Below, piece after piece: positions 43,006 through 49,530 of a stretch of 49,530 nt of DNA (the first letter of the stretch is position 1; each line of letters starts with the position of its first letter). The position numbers and the translations under genes are program-made. Under the pieces are notes generated by a model. That model did not search any database, had not been told where the DNA came from, and worked only from the letters and a program-made list of their open reading frames with translations. The stretch lies in contig SVJQ01000012.1 of NCBI GenBank assembly GCA_015068905.1, positions 1 through 49,530 of the forward strand, given 5' to 3'. The DNA is from Oscillospiraceae bacterium. Its GTDB lineage: Bacteria; Bacillota; Clostridia; UBA1381; UBA9506.

Positions 43006-45120
43006 ATGAAAAAAGAACAGCCTTATGAATTTCGAAAAAGATTGTTGACCGTTCACGAAAAGGATATTCGTGATATGAGCCTCACACCGCAGGCTGACCA
43101 GCTGGCGCTGTCAGATGGTGTTATCATCGAAATCGGCACGACCGATAATGTTGTGATTAACGTAGCAGCAGAAGACTTTGCTGACTTTTTAAAGACCTCT
43201 ATGGGTCTTTCTGCCTCCGTTTCTAAAACCGGTACAGCGGCGGGCAACAATGTCATTACTCTGGCACTTGCAAAAGATGCAGGCGTAGACTTAAAAGAAG
43301 CAGAGGGCTACAAAGGCTTTTTGATTGATGTAAATGATGACATTAAGGTTTACGGCTATGATGACCGTGGCGTTGCGGCTGCACTTTACTATATGGAAGA
43401 TTTAATGAGCTTTGCTCATGCACCCTTTTTGAAAAAGGGCGAAATCCGCAAAAAACCGCTGATGGCACCACTTATGATTCATTCCGGTTATGGTATGGAA
43501 GAATGGCCTGATGAATACTTAATGCGTGTGGCTCACGAGGGTAGAGATGCGCTGTTGGTTTTTGTTTGCGGCCCCAATCAGACCCGTGTGGGCGAGCTTG
43601 ACTTTAACGATTTAATTGAACGTGCTGCAAAATATGGTCTGGACGTATATGCCTACAGCTTTATGCAGAGTGGTATGCATCCTGATGAGCCCGGTGCTGA
43701 AGAATTTTATGACAGCATTTACGGTGAACTTTTCCGCAAATTCCCTGGCTTTAAGGGCGTAACCATGGTAGGTGAGGTGGTTGAGTTTAATTCAAACGAC
43801 CCCCACGTTTCCAAGTTCCGCAGTTGGGACCCCTATACTGCTGACCTGCCGGACGGTAAGTTCTGGCCCGGTTGGTACCCTTGTGAAGACCTGCCCCGCT
43901 GGGTAGAAATGGTGAAAAAGGTTATCCGCAACGTTAAGCCTGAGGCAGATATTGTGCTCTGGAGCTATAACTGGGGCTTCCAGCCGGAAGAGGCAAGAAT
44001 CCGCCTGATTGAAAACCTGCCCTCAGATATTACTTTAGAATCCACCTTTGAAATGTTTGACAATAAAAAGCTGGGGGATGTGTGGACGGCTTGTGACGAC
44101 TACTCTCTAGCTTTTGTCGGCCCCGGCCCTTACTTTACAAGTGAAGCTATCGCGGCTAAAAAGAAAGGCATGAAGCTTTATACCATGAGCCAGTCTGCAG
44201 GTATCACCTGGGATTTTGGTACAGTTTCCTTCCTGCCTATGCCTTATCAGTGGGCAAAACGCTTTGAAAATATGCGTAAGGCCATTCACGATTGGGGCCT
44301 TTGCGGTAGTATGGATTGCCATCACCACGGCTTTAATCCCTCTATTATCACCAAGTTCTCAAAGCTTGCGTTCTTAACACCGGAAGAGCCTTTGGATGAT
44401 ATTTTAGACACAATTTTTGTGGCTGAATATGGCGCAGAGAACCTTGAAAAGGTAAAAGAGGGCTTCCACCTCTGGAGTGAAGCCATTACCTACTTCACCC
44501 CCACAAACGGTGACCAGGGTGCAGCCTCCCGCGTGGGCCCTGCTTATCCTTTCTGTCTTTATCATCAGGCAAGACCGCCCCATAAAGAAGAGGCAATGTT
44601 TGGTAACCGTGTGGTTGCTAACACTCCCAGCGGTGATTTGCTTCATTCCTCCTTTATTTCAAAGGAACCCAATGGCAGTGCAATGCCCCTCAGAATCCAT
44701 CCTGAAATGGAATCCTTAAAGGTGATGCATTCTTTAATGCAGCAGGGTGTAGATGTGTTTGAATCTATCCCTGAAAAGAATGAAAAGCTGCTTTCTATTA
44801 TCAATCTGGGTAAATATATTACCAACTGCGTACAGACCAATATTCACGCAAAACAGTGGTACATCTTAAAGTGTAAGTTAAATGCTGCCTTTGACCGTGA
44901 TGAAGCCCGTGCGCTGGTACCGCAGATGGAAGAGCTTTTACACGCTGAAATTGAAAATGCAAAGGCAACCATTCCTTTGGTTGAAGCTGACTCCCGTCTT
45001 GGTTGGGAACCTTCAATGCTGTACTTGGGTGACAAGGAACACATTGAATGGAAAATCCGTCAGGTGAACTATGTTTTAGATAAAGAATTGGTTTACCTGA
45101 AAAAATGTATTGAACTTTAA
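43006..45120 (+). CDS. Intracellular glycoside hydrolase with GH20/GH67-type N-domain
   Basis: A 704-aa protein. ATG at 43006 follows AAGGAG; the earlier in-frame ATG at 42985 overlaps the preceding gene. No signal peptide. Residues about 20-130 form the small alpha/beta domain seen before the barrel in GH20, GH67, GH84 and GH115 (VIIEIGTTDNVVINVAAEDFADFLKTSMGL, GFLIDVNDDIKVYGYDDRGVAAALYYMEDLM). A TIM barrel follows (RKKPLMAPLMIHSGYGMEEWPDEYL, GRDALLVFVCG, YGLDVYAYSF, FKGVTMVGEVVEF, IVLWSYNWGFQP, WGLCGSMDCHHHGF), and a helical C-terminal region. GEVVEF at a strand end offers a candidate acid. Substrate-assisted hexosaminidase or alpha-glucuronidase activity would fit, but the family is not recognised. 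Confidence 0.7.
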   Translation: MKKEQPYEFRKRLLTVHEKDIRDMSLTPQADQLALSDGVIIEIGTTDNVVINVAAEDFADFLKTSMGLSASVSKTGTAAGNNVITLALAKDAGVDLKEAEGYKGFLIDVNDDIKVYGYDDRGVAAALYYMEDLMSFAHAPFLKKGEIRKKPLMAPLMIHSGYGMEEWPDEYLMRVAHEGRDALLVFVCGPNQTRVGELDFNDLIERAAKYGLDVYAYSFMQSGMHPDEPGAEEFYDSIYGELFRKFPGFKGVTMVGEVVEFNSNDPHVSKFRSWDPYTADLPDGKFWPGWYPCEDLPRWVEMVKKVIRNVKPEADIVLWSYNWGFQPEEARIRLIENLPSDITLESTFEMFDNKKLGDVWTACDDYSLAFVGPGPYFTSEAIAAKKKGMKLYTMSQSAGITWDFGTVSFLPMPYQWAKRFENMRKAIHDWGLCGSMDCHHHGFNPSIITKFSKLAFLTPEEPLDDILDTIFVAEYGAENLEKVKEGFHLWSEAITYFTPTNGDQGAASRVGPAYPFCLYHQARPPHKEEAMFGNRVVANTPSGDLLHSSFISKEPNGSAMPLRIHPEMESLKVMHSLMQQGVDVFESIPEKNEKLLSIINLGKYITNCVQTNIHAKQWYILKCKLNAAFDRDEARALVPQMEELLHAEIENAKATIPLVEADSRLGWEPSMLYLGDKEHIEWKIRQVNYVLDKELVYLKKCIEL

Positions 45121-45144
45121 TTAGGTTTTGTGTATAATAAAATT

Positions 45145-45174
45145 AAGGGGCAGGTATGTACCTGCCCCTTTTGT
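45145..45174 (+). terminator. Rho-independent terminator after the 704-aa glycosidase
   Basis: A 12-bp stem AAGGGGCAGGTA / TACCTGCCCCTT with a 2-nt loop followed by TTGTG, 25 bp after the stop codon. Confidence 0.85.
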
Positions 45175-45199
45175 GTAACTAGTGATACGAGGTGTTTGT

Positions 45200-45913
45200 A
45201 TGCTTAAAATTGCACACAGAAGCGGCCCGTCCCTTTACCCTGAGCAAACCATCCGCTCTGCAAAATATGCCATAGAGCAGGGTGCAGACATGGTGGAAAT
45301 TGATGTTCGCTTTACCAAAGACAAGCAAATCGCCATTACCCACGATAAAAACCTAAACCGTATTTTTGGCGTGGATAGAGATGTTTCTGATATGACGGCA
45401 GAGGAGTTTTTAGCTCTCCGGCATAAAAAGAACAGAGAGTATTCGGCGCATATGCTGACAGATTACCTTGCCTGCGGCATAGAACCTCTTTTATTACATA
45501 TCAAAGAGCCTGAGGTTGTGCCGGTGCTGCTTTCGTGCTTAGATGAGCATCATTATCTTGAAAAAGTTGTGTTTGGTGTGCAGAGCCTGGAGAGCATAGC
45601 TCTGATTCGTGCCTACAAACCGGGTCTTAAAATACTGGCATTTATGCCAACGTGTGAGGATATTGAAGCCTTTGCTGATGCCGGCGCAGACTATATCCGT
45701 CTGTGGGAAAAATGGATGGACGCGGCCAGTATTGCAAAGGTTCGCACAACCGGCAAAAAGCTTTGGATTATGTCCGGCAACTATGACGGCTATAATGCCG
45801 GTGAACCGCCGGAGGAGGGGCTGAAAACCATTCTGGGGGCTGATGTTGACGGTATTTTAATTAACGATATTGAATATTTAAACAGAATGATGGAGCAGGA
45901 GGCAGACAGATGA
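45200..45913 (+). CDS. Glycerophosphodiester phosphodiesterase family protein
   Basis: A 237-aa protein; ATG at 45200 follows GAGGTG, in preference to the ATG at 45182. It shows the GDPD signature: AHRSGPSLYPEQT (residues 5-17), GADMVEIDVRFTKDKQIAITHD (about 29-50) with the catalytic His and acidic metal ligands, then LLLHIKEP, VVFGVQSLESI, AGADYIRLWEKW and a terminal VDGILINDIEY. It lacks the common second Glu of typical GlpQ 'LEIK' strand (LLLHIK). No signal peptide, so it acts inside the cell. The stop overlaps the next start (ATGA), indicating translational coupling. Substrate may be glycerophosphodiester or a sugar-phosphate diester; uncertain. Confidence 0.83.
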   Translation: MLKIAHRSGPSLYPEQTIRSAKYAIEQGADMVEIDVRFTKDKQIAITHDKNLNRIFGVDRDVSDMTAEEFLALRHKKNREYSAHMLTDYLACGIEPLLLHIKEPEVVPVLLSCLDEHHYLEKVVFGVQSLESIALIRAYKPGLKILAFMPTCEDIEAFADAGADYIRLWEKWMDAASIAKVRTTGKKLWIMSGNYDGYNAGEPPEEGLKTILGADVDGILINDIEYLNRMMEQEADR

Positions 45914-46839
45914 TAACAAAAAAAGAGATTCAGTATGACGGTTACGGAAAATGCTTGGAAATTTCTAACGGTATTGTCCGTGTTGTGGTGACCACAGATT
46001 TTGGTCCCCGTATCATTCGCTATTCTTTTATAGATGGCGAAAATATGTTTTATGAAAACAAAGACAGAAGCTTCGGCGCAAGTGGAGAGGATTTTGACAA
46101 GGCTTATGGTGAGGGTTCTGCCTGGTATATCTACGGCGGTCACAGACTGTGGACAAGCCCTGAAATCAGACCCAGAACCTATTACCCCGACAATGACCCC
46201 GTGGCAGTTAAATTAACCGAAAACGGCGCCATTTTTACCCCGCCGATGCAGAAATGGAATCAGTATCAGTATACCTTTGATGTTTCCTTAGCGGAGGATT
46301 CGACAAAGGTAACGGTGAAGCATTCTCTCACAAACCACGGTGCGTGGGATGTGACGCTGGCACTTTGGCCCATTACCGTTTTGTCCCCCGGCGGTACAGA
46401 AATTGTGCCCCAGCCGGTGCGCAAAACAGACTGCCTGCCTAACCGCAATATGGCATTTTGGGACTATGTACAGATGGATGACAGCCGCCTTACCTGGCTG
46501 AAAAAATACATTCTTTTAAAACAGGATTGTGCGGCAACCTGCAACATCAAGTTCGGCATCAACAGCCAGCACGGCTATGCGATGTATTGTAACCACGGTG
46601 AGATGTTCTTAAAGCAGTTTGAGCCAAATTTAGAGGGTAACTATCCCGATGGCGGCATGTCTTTTGAGACGTATACAAACCCCATGTTTTTAGAGATGGA
46701 AACCTTAGGCGAGCTGCAAACCGTTGCACCGGATGCCACCATCAGCCATACAGAAACCTGGTCACTTTATAAAGCAGAGATGCCGGAGCTTTCTGATGAA
46801 GGATTGGATGCGTTTACAAAGAAATATATTGAAGAGTAA
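45910..46839 (+). CDS. Aldose-epimerase-fold protein (DUF4380-like)
   Basis: A 309-aa protein translationally coupled to the preceding gene by the ATGA overlap. The N-terminal string CLEISNGIVRVVVTTDFGPRIIRYSFIDGENMFYE is typical of DUF4380/galactose-mutarotase-fold proteins. YIYGGHRLWTSPEIRPRTYYPDNDPV (about residues 79-104), TVKHSLTNHGAWDVTLALWPITVLSPGG and the Glu-rich final sheet support a beta-supersandwich. Mutarotases interconvert sugar anomers; DUF4380 members are mostly uncharacterised. No signal peptide. It is the last gene of the carbohydrate block, and its mRNA ends in a bidirectional terminator shared with the LysR gene. Confidence 0.75.
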   Translation: MITKKEIQYDGYGKCLEISNGIVRVVVTTDFGPRIIRYSFIDGENMFYENKDRSFGASGEDFDKAYGEGSAWYIYGGHRLWTSPEIRPRTYYPDNDPVAVKLTENGAIFTPPMQKWNQYQYTFDVSLAEDSTKVTVKHSLTNHGAWDVTLALWPITVLSPGGTEIVPQPVRKTDCLPNRNMAFWDYVQMDDSRLTWLKKYILLKQDCAATCNIKFGINSQHGYAMYCNHGEMFLKQFEPNLEGNYPDGGMSFETYTNPMFLEMETLGELQTVAPDATISHTETWSLYKAEMPELSDEGLDAFTKKYIEE

Positions 46840-46881
46840 AAAAGAGGGAATGTAAAAATTTTTTTACATTCCCTCTTTTTT
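46838..46881. terminator. Bidirectional terminator between the mutarotase-fold gene and the LysR gene
   Basis: A near-perfect palindrome AAAAGAGGGAATGTAAAAA / TTTTTACATTCCCTCTTTT with A and T runs on both sides, separating convergent genes whose stops are at 46839 and 46880. Confidence 0.93.
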
Positions 46882-47827
46882 ATGAATTCCGTTTTTTCTC
46901 TAATGTAAAGTCTAAAAAACGCTGGCAGGCAAAGGACAGGTAGTGGCTGTTCTTTGTGTAAAAATAAATGTTTCGCGTCATTTCGCTGTCTGCCATTAGG
47001 TAATATTTCAGGTATGGATCTTCGCCCATATATTTAATCAACGTATCGCTGACAAAGGCAATTCCCAGCCCGAAGCCGGCGATGTTATAAGAGGTTACCT
47101 GCTGGTCGAGATAATAGATGACGTGGGGCTTTAAGCCATATTTTTTAAACAGACGGCTTGCACGCTTGCCGGTATCATTTTCAGGGTTTAAAAATATAAA
47201 CTGTTCATCGGCAAAGGCAGTTAAATCGGCATAACAAGGAGATTTTTTGTGCTTGCCTGCTTTTATGTCTTTTGCTGTCAGCGCACAGGATTTCAGCTTT
47301 TCGTTAACGGGCAAGTGGGATGGAACCGCTAAGAGAAGCTGTTCATTTGTATAAATTTGTGAGGAGATGTTTTCATCGTTAATAATGGCGTTATCAACCA
47401 CAAGGTCAAGCTCACCCTGACTTAATTTTTCCATCAGATTTTTTGTGTTATCTTCAGTGATTTCAAAATGAATCCGGGGATATTCTTTGACAAAATCCAT
47501 AATGATAGAAGGGAGAATGAAAGAGGAGAACAAGCTGCTGCCGCCTAAGCGCACCGTGCCGGCAAGAAGCTGAGTATGGTCCGCAACATAACGGGAAAAG
47601 TCCTGCTCTTTTTCTTCCATCCCTTGTGCATAGCGGATGTATTCCTCGCCGATTTCCGTTAAAGAGACCGGCTGGGTAGAGCGGTCAAAAATAGGGGCAC
47701 CGAGCTTGTCTTCAATCCGCTTGACAGAGGCACTCAGCGAGGGCTGAGAAATGTATAGCTTTTTGGCGGCTTTTGAAAAGCTTTTTTCTTTGTAGACCAT
47801 GAGAACATACTCTTTATTTTTAAACAT
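46880..47827 (-). CDS. LysR family transcriptional regulator
   Basis: A 315-aa regulator on the minus strand, AAGGAG nine bases upstream of the ATG. The N-terminal winged helix-turn-helix is VYKEKSFSKAAKKLYISQPSLSASVKRIEDKLGAPIFDRS (about residues 12-51), followed by the linker helix and a two-lobed effector domain (TVRLGGSSLFSSFILPSII, GELDLVVDNAI, NIAGFGLGIAFVSDTLIKY). It is divergent from aspartate ammonia-lyase with 116 bp between starts, and a TTATAAC-N6-GTTATAA site lies in between, so it probably controls that gene and itself. The effector is unknown, perhaps aspartate or fumarate (inference). Confidence 0.95.
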   Translation of the reverse strand: MFKNKEYVLMVYKEKSFSKAAKKLYISQPSLSASVKRIEDKLGAPIFDRSTQPVSLTEIGEEYIRYAQGMEEKEQDFSRYVADHTQLLAGTVRLGGSSLFSSFILPSIIMDFVKEYPRIHFEITEDNTKNLMEKLSQGELDLVVDNAIINDENISSQIYTNEQLLLAVPSHLPVNEKLKSCALTAKDIKAGKHKKSPCYADLTAFADEQFIFLNPENDTGKRASRLFKKYGLKPHVIYYLDQQVTSYNIAGFGLGIAFVSDTLIKYMGEDPYLKYYLMADSEMTRNIYFYTKNSHYLSFACQRFLDFTLEKKRNS

Positions 47828-47842
47828 AGCGAGGCTCCTTGT

Positions 47843-47862
47843 TTATAACTTTTGGGTTATAA
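47843..47862. promoter_or_regulatory. LysR-type operator
   Basis: TTATAAC, six bases, GTTATAA: a 7-bp perfect inverted repeat of the T-N11-A class, 16 bp from the LysR start codon and 22 bp upstream of the -35 box of the divergent promoter, as expected for a LysR recognition site. Confidence 0.65.
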
Positions 47863-47883
47863 GAATTATATCATAATATGTAT

Positions 47884-47931
47884 TTGATTATATCATAGAA
47901 ATCATATATAATCAAGCCATAAAAACGTTTT
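47884..47931 (+). promoter_or_regulatory. Promoter of aspA with an AAAACGTTTT palindrome
   Basis: TTGATT (47884-47889), 17-bp spacer, TATAAT (47907-47912). AAAACGTTTT at 47922-47931 lies close to the predicted transcription start and just before the TTGGAGG ribosome site; the same palindrome core occurs upstream of the GH88 gene. Confidence 0.7.
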
Positions 47932-47943
47932 GGAGGCTGTCTT

Positions 47944-49323
47944 ATGTTACGTTATAGAGAAGAACAGGATTCTGTCGGCACTAAAAAGGTTCCTGCTAAT
48001 GCCTACTATGGTGTTCAGAGCCTGCGTGCGATGGAAAATTTCAGAATCACCGGCAGGCGGGTGCATCCTGAATTTGTCAGAAGTATAGTTGAGGTTAAAA
48101 AGGCGGCAGCAAAAGCCAACCGTGAAGCCGGCGCATTGGAAGAGAGCATTGCCGATGTGATTGTTTCTGCCTGCGACGACATTTTAAGCGGCAAATATAC
48201 AGATAATTTTATTGTGGATACCATTCAGGGCGGTGCAGGCACCTCTCTCAATATGAACGCTAACGAAGTGGTTGCTAACCGTGCTATTGAGCTTTTGGGC
48301 GGTGCTAAGGGCAGCTACAACCTCGTACACCCCAATGACCATGTTAACTGCGGTCAGTCCACAAATGATGTGTATCCCACCGCCGGTAAAATTGCGGTGA
48401 TTCGTATGCTTGAAAAAGCGATTGTGCAGCTTGAAGTTTTAAAGGGCGCCCTGCAGAATAAGGCGGAGGAATATCATGATGTGATTAAGATGGGTCGTAC
48501 CGAAATGCAGGACGCGGTGCCCATCAGCTTTGGTCAGGTGTTTAACGCTTTTGCCGGTGCCATCTCCCGTGATATAAAGCGGTTTTCTGCGGCAATCGAT
48601 GAGCTTTCTGTTTTAAATATGGGTGGCACAGCTATCGGCACGGGTATTACTGCGGATAAAGAATATATTAAAAACATTGTACCCCACATTTCACAAGTAA
48701 CCGGTCTTGACCTTGTGCAGGCAGATGACCTGGTGGATGCAACACAAAACCTTGACTGCTTTGTGTTTGTGTCAGGCATTATCAAGTCTTGCGCCACAAA
48801 CCTTTCTAAAATTGCCAATGACCTGCGCCTGATGTCTTCCGGTCCCAGAACGGGATTTGGGGAAATCAATTTAGAGCCGAAGCAGAACGGCTCTTCCATT
48901 ATGCCGGGCAAAATCAATCCGGTTATCCCTGAAGTGGTCAGTCAGATTGCCTTTAATATTATCGGCAATGACACCACCATTACCTTGGCGGCAGAATCCG
49001 GTCAGCTTGAGCTGAATGCCTTTGAGCCCATTATTTTCCATTGCCTGTTTGAGTCTTTAGAGACCTTGACAAACGGTGCTGAAATTTTTGCAAAAGAATG
49101 CATTGAAACCATTACTGTGAACCGTGAAAACTGTGCTCGTGATGTTGAGTGGAGTATGGGAACGATTACAGCCCTTTGCCCTCATATCGGCTATACCAAG
49201 GCGTCGACCCTTGCTAAACGTGCCATGAAGGAGAATAAAAACATCCGTCAGGTGCTTTTGGAAGAAAAGGTTATGACCGAAAGCGAACTGGATGCAGTTT
49301 TAGACCCGAAAACAATGATATAA
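47944..49323 (+). CDS. aspA: Aspartate ammonia-lyase (aspartase)
   Basis: A 459-aa enzyme of the fumarase/aspartase superfamily, TTGGAGG upstream. It has the expected order of motifs: YREEQDSVGTKKVPANAYYGVQSLRAMENF at the N-terminus, GGAGTSLNMNANEVVANRA (about 98-116), NDHVNCGQSTNDVYPT (about 131-146), GRTEMQDAVPISFGQ, and the signature loop GSSIMPGKINPVIPEVVSQIAFN (about 318-340). The enzyme reversibly splits L-aspartate into fumarate and ammonia in the cytoplasm. Fumarase has a different spacing and residues in the signature loop, so aspartase is favoured. The terminal region is complete. Unlinked in function to the polysaccharide genes except for supplying fumarate for anaerobic respiration or nitrogen. 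Confidence 0.95.
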   Translation: MLRYREEQDSVGTKKVPANAYYGVQSLRAMENFRITGRRVHPEFVRSIVEVKKAAAKANREAGALEESIADVIVSACDDILSGKYTDNFIVDTIQGGAGTSLNMNANEVVANRAIELLGGAKGSYNLVHPNDHVNCGQSTNDVYPTAGKIAVIRMLEKAIVQLEVLKGALQNKAEEYHDVIKMGRTEMQDAVPISFGQVFNAFAGAISRDIKRFSAAIDELSVLNMGGTAIGTGITADKEYIKNIVPHISQVTGLDLVQADDLVDATQNLDCFVFVSGIIKSCATNLSKIANDLRLMSSGPRTGFGEINLEPKQNGSSIMPGKINPVIPEVVSQIAFNIIGNDTTITLAAESGQLELNAFEPIIFHCLFESLETLTNGAEIFAKECIETITVNRENCARDVEWSMGTITALCPHIGYTKASTLAKRAMKENKNIRQVLLEEKVMTESELDAVLDPKTMI

Positions 49324-49331
49324 ATAAATAT

Positions 49332-49362
49332 CCACCCGCATAGCGGGTGGTATTTCATTTTC
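49332..49362 (+). terminator. Rho-independent terminator after aspA
   Basis: CCACCCGC / GCGGGTGG stem with ATA loop, then TATTTCATTTTC, 8 bp after the stop codon. Confidence 0.88.
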
Positions 49363-49530
49363 GGGCATAGCCCTACCCTTTACTGGCTGCGCACAAGTGC
49401 GCATTTTATTGGCCTGCCAGCCATGCAATTACTACTAGCTACCCATAAATGGGTTATGTAGGTGTTCTTTCTATGTAAAGGGGTCCAGGGGCAGCGCCCC
49501 TGTGTCGTTTTAAGGGGTGCGGGGGAAATC
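49363..49530. repeat. Mosaic of palindromic repeats at the window end
   Basis: Successive stems GGGC/GCCC (49363), TGCGCAC/GTGCGCA followed by TTTTATT (49388-49409), ACCCAT/ATGGGT (49441-49454) and AGGGGC/GCCCCT (49487-49501), the last inside a G-rich stretch. No gene is seen. This looks like an intergenic repeat block similar in style to those at 2003 and 36300, cut by the window edge. Confidence 0.6.

Overview
The window looks like part of the chromosome of a Gram-positive, low-to-moderate-GC Firmicute, most likely an uncultured gut-type Clostridia (Oscillospiraceae-like). The evidence is strong AGGAGG ribosome binding sites, sigma-A promoters (for example TTGACT-17-TATAAT at 15153), LplB/YtcP/lipoprotein sugar ABC transporters, S-layer homology (SLH) anchoring, LacI/DeoR/AraC/LysR regulators, and families of GC-rich intergenic palindromes typical of such genomes. 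No phage, integrase, conventional transposase, rRNA, tRNA or CRISPR was seen. Nearly everything is carbohydrate catabolism. Assignments rest on motif recognition by eye; no database search was run.

Layout. (1) 1-1145: end of a xylose-isomerase-like gene and a PIG-L deacetylase. (2) 1152-2366: a small SLOG-like gene on the minus strand, then about 700 bp of non-coding palindromes. (3) 2380-7895: a LacI repressor divergent from a sugar-phosphate cluster (archaeal-type triosephosphate isomerase homologue, SIS sugar isomerase, long YjbQ protein, DeoR regulator, FGGY kinase). (4) 7930-14782: an AraC regulator divergent from an operon of two neutral-ceramidase-like proteins, an L-fucose-isomerase-like protein and a GH28-like beta-helix protein, all without signal peptides. 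(5) 15314-20090: GH88 unsaturated uronyl hydrolase plus a complete oligosaccharide ABC importer lacking its ATPase. (6) 20368-40100: five very large exported proteins (SLH-anchored 2076-aa protein with a tandem duplication, 970-aa SLH-like protein, PL8-type lyase, 881-aa paralogue of the duplicated module, 1159-aa probable lyase/hydrolase), interrupted by a small DUF559 nuclease gene bounded by inverted repeats. (7) 40244-46839: cytoplasmic TIM-barrel and beta-propeller glycosidase-like proteins, a GDPD-type phosphodiesterase and an aldose-epimerase-fold protein. (8) 46880-49323: LysR regulator divergent from aspartate ammonia-lyase, then a run of palindromes.

Proposed integration (inference): surface lyases (PL8 type and a probable second one) cut an acidic, uronate-containing polysaccharide such as a glycosaminoglycan. 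The lipoprotein and two permeases import unsaturated oligosaccharides. GH88 removes the unsaturated uronate, the intracellular glycosidase-like proteins, PIG-L and ceramidase-like hydrolases trim decorations, and the isomerase/kinase/TIM/SIS enzymes feed sugars into central metabolism. The least familiar pieces are the inverted-repeat-bounded DUF559 gene, the ceramidase-like pair with an altered nucleophile position, and the large duplicated surface module.
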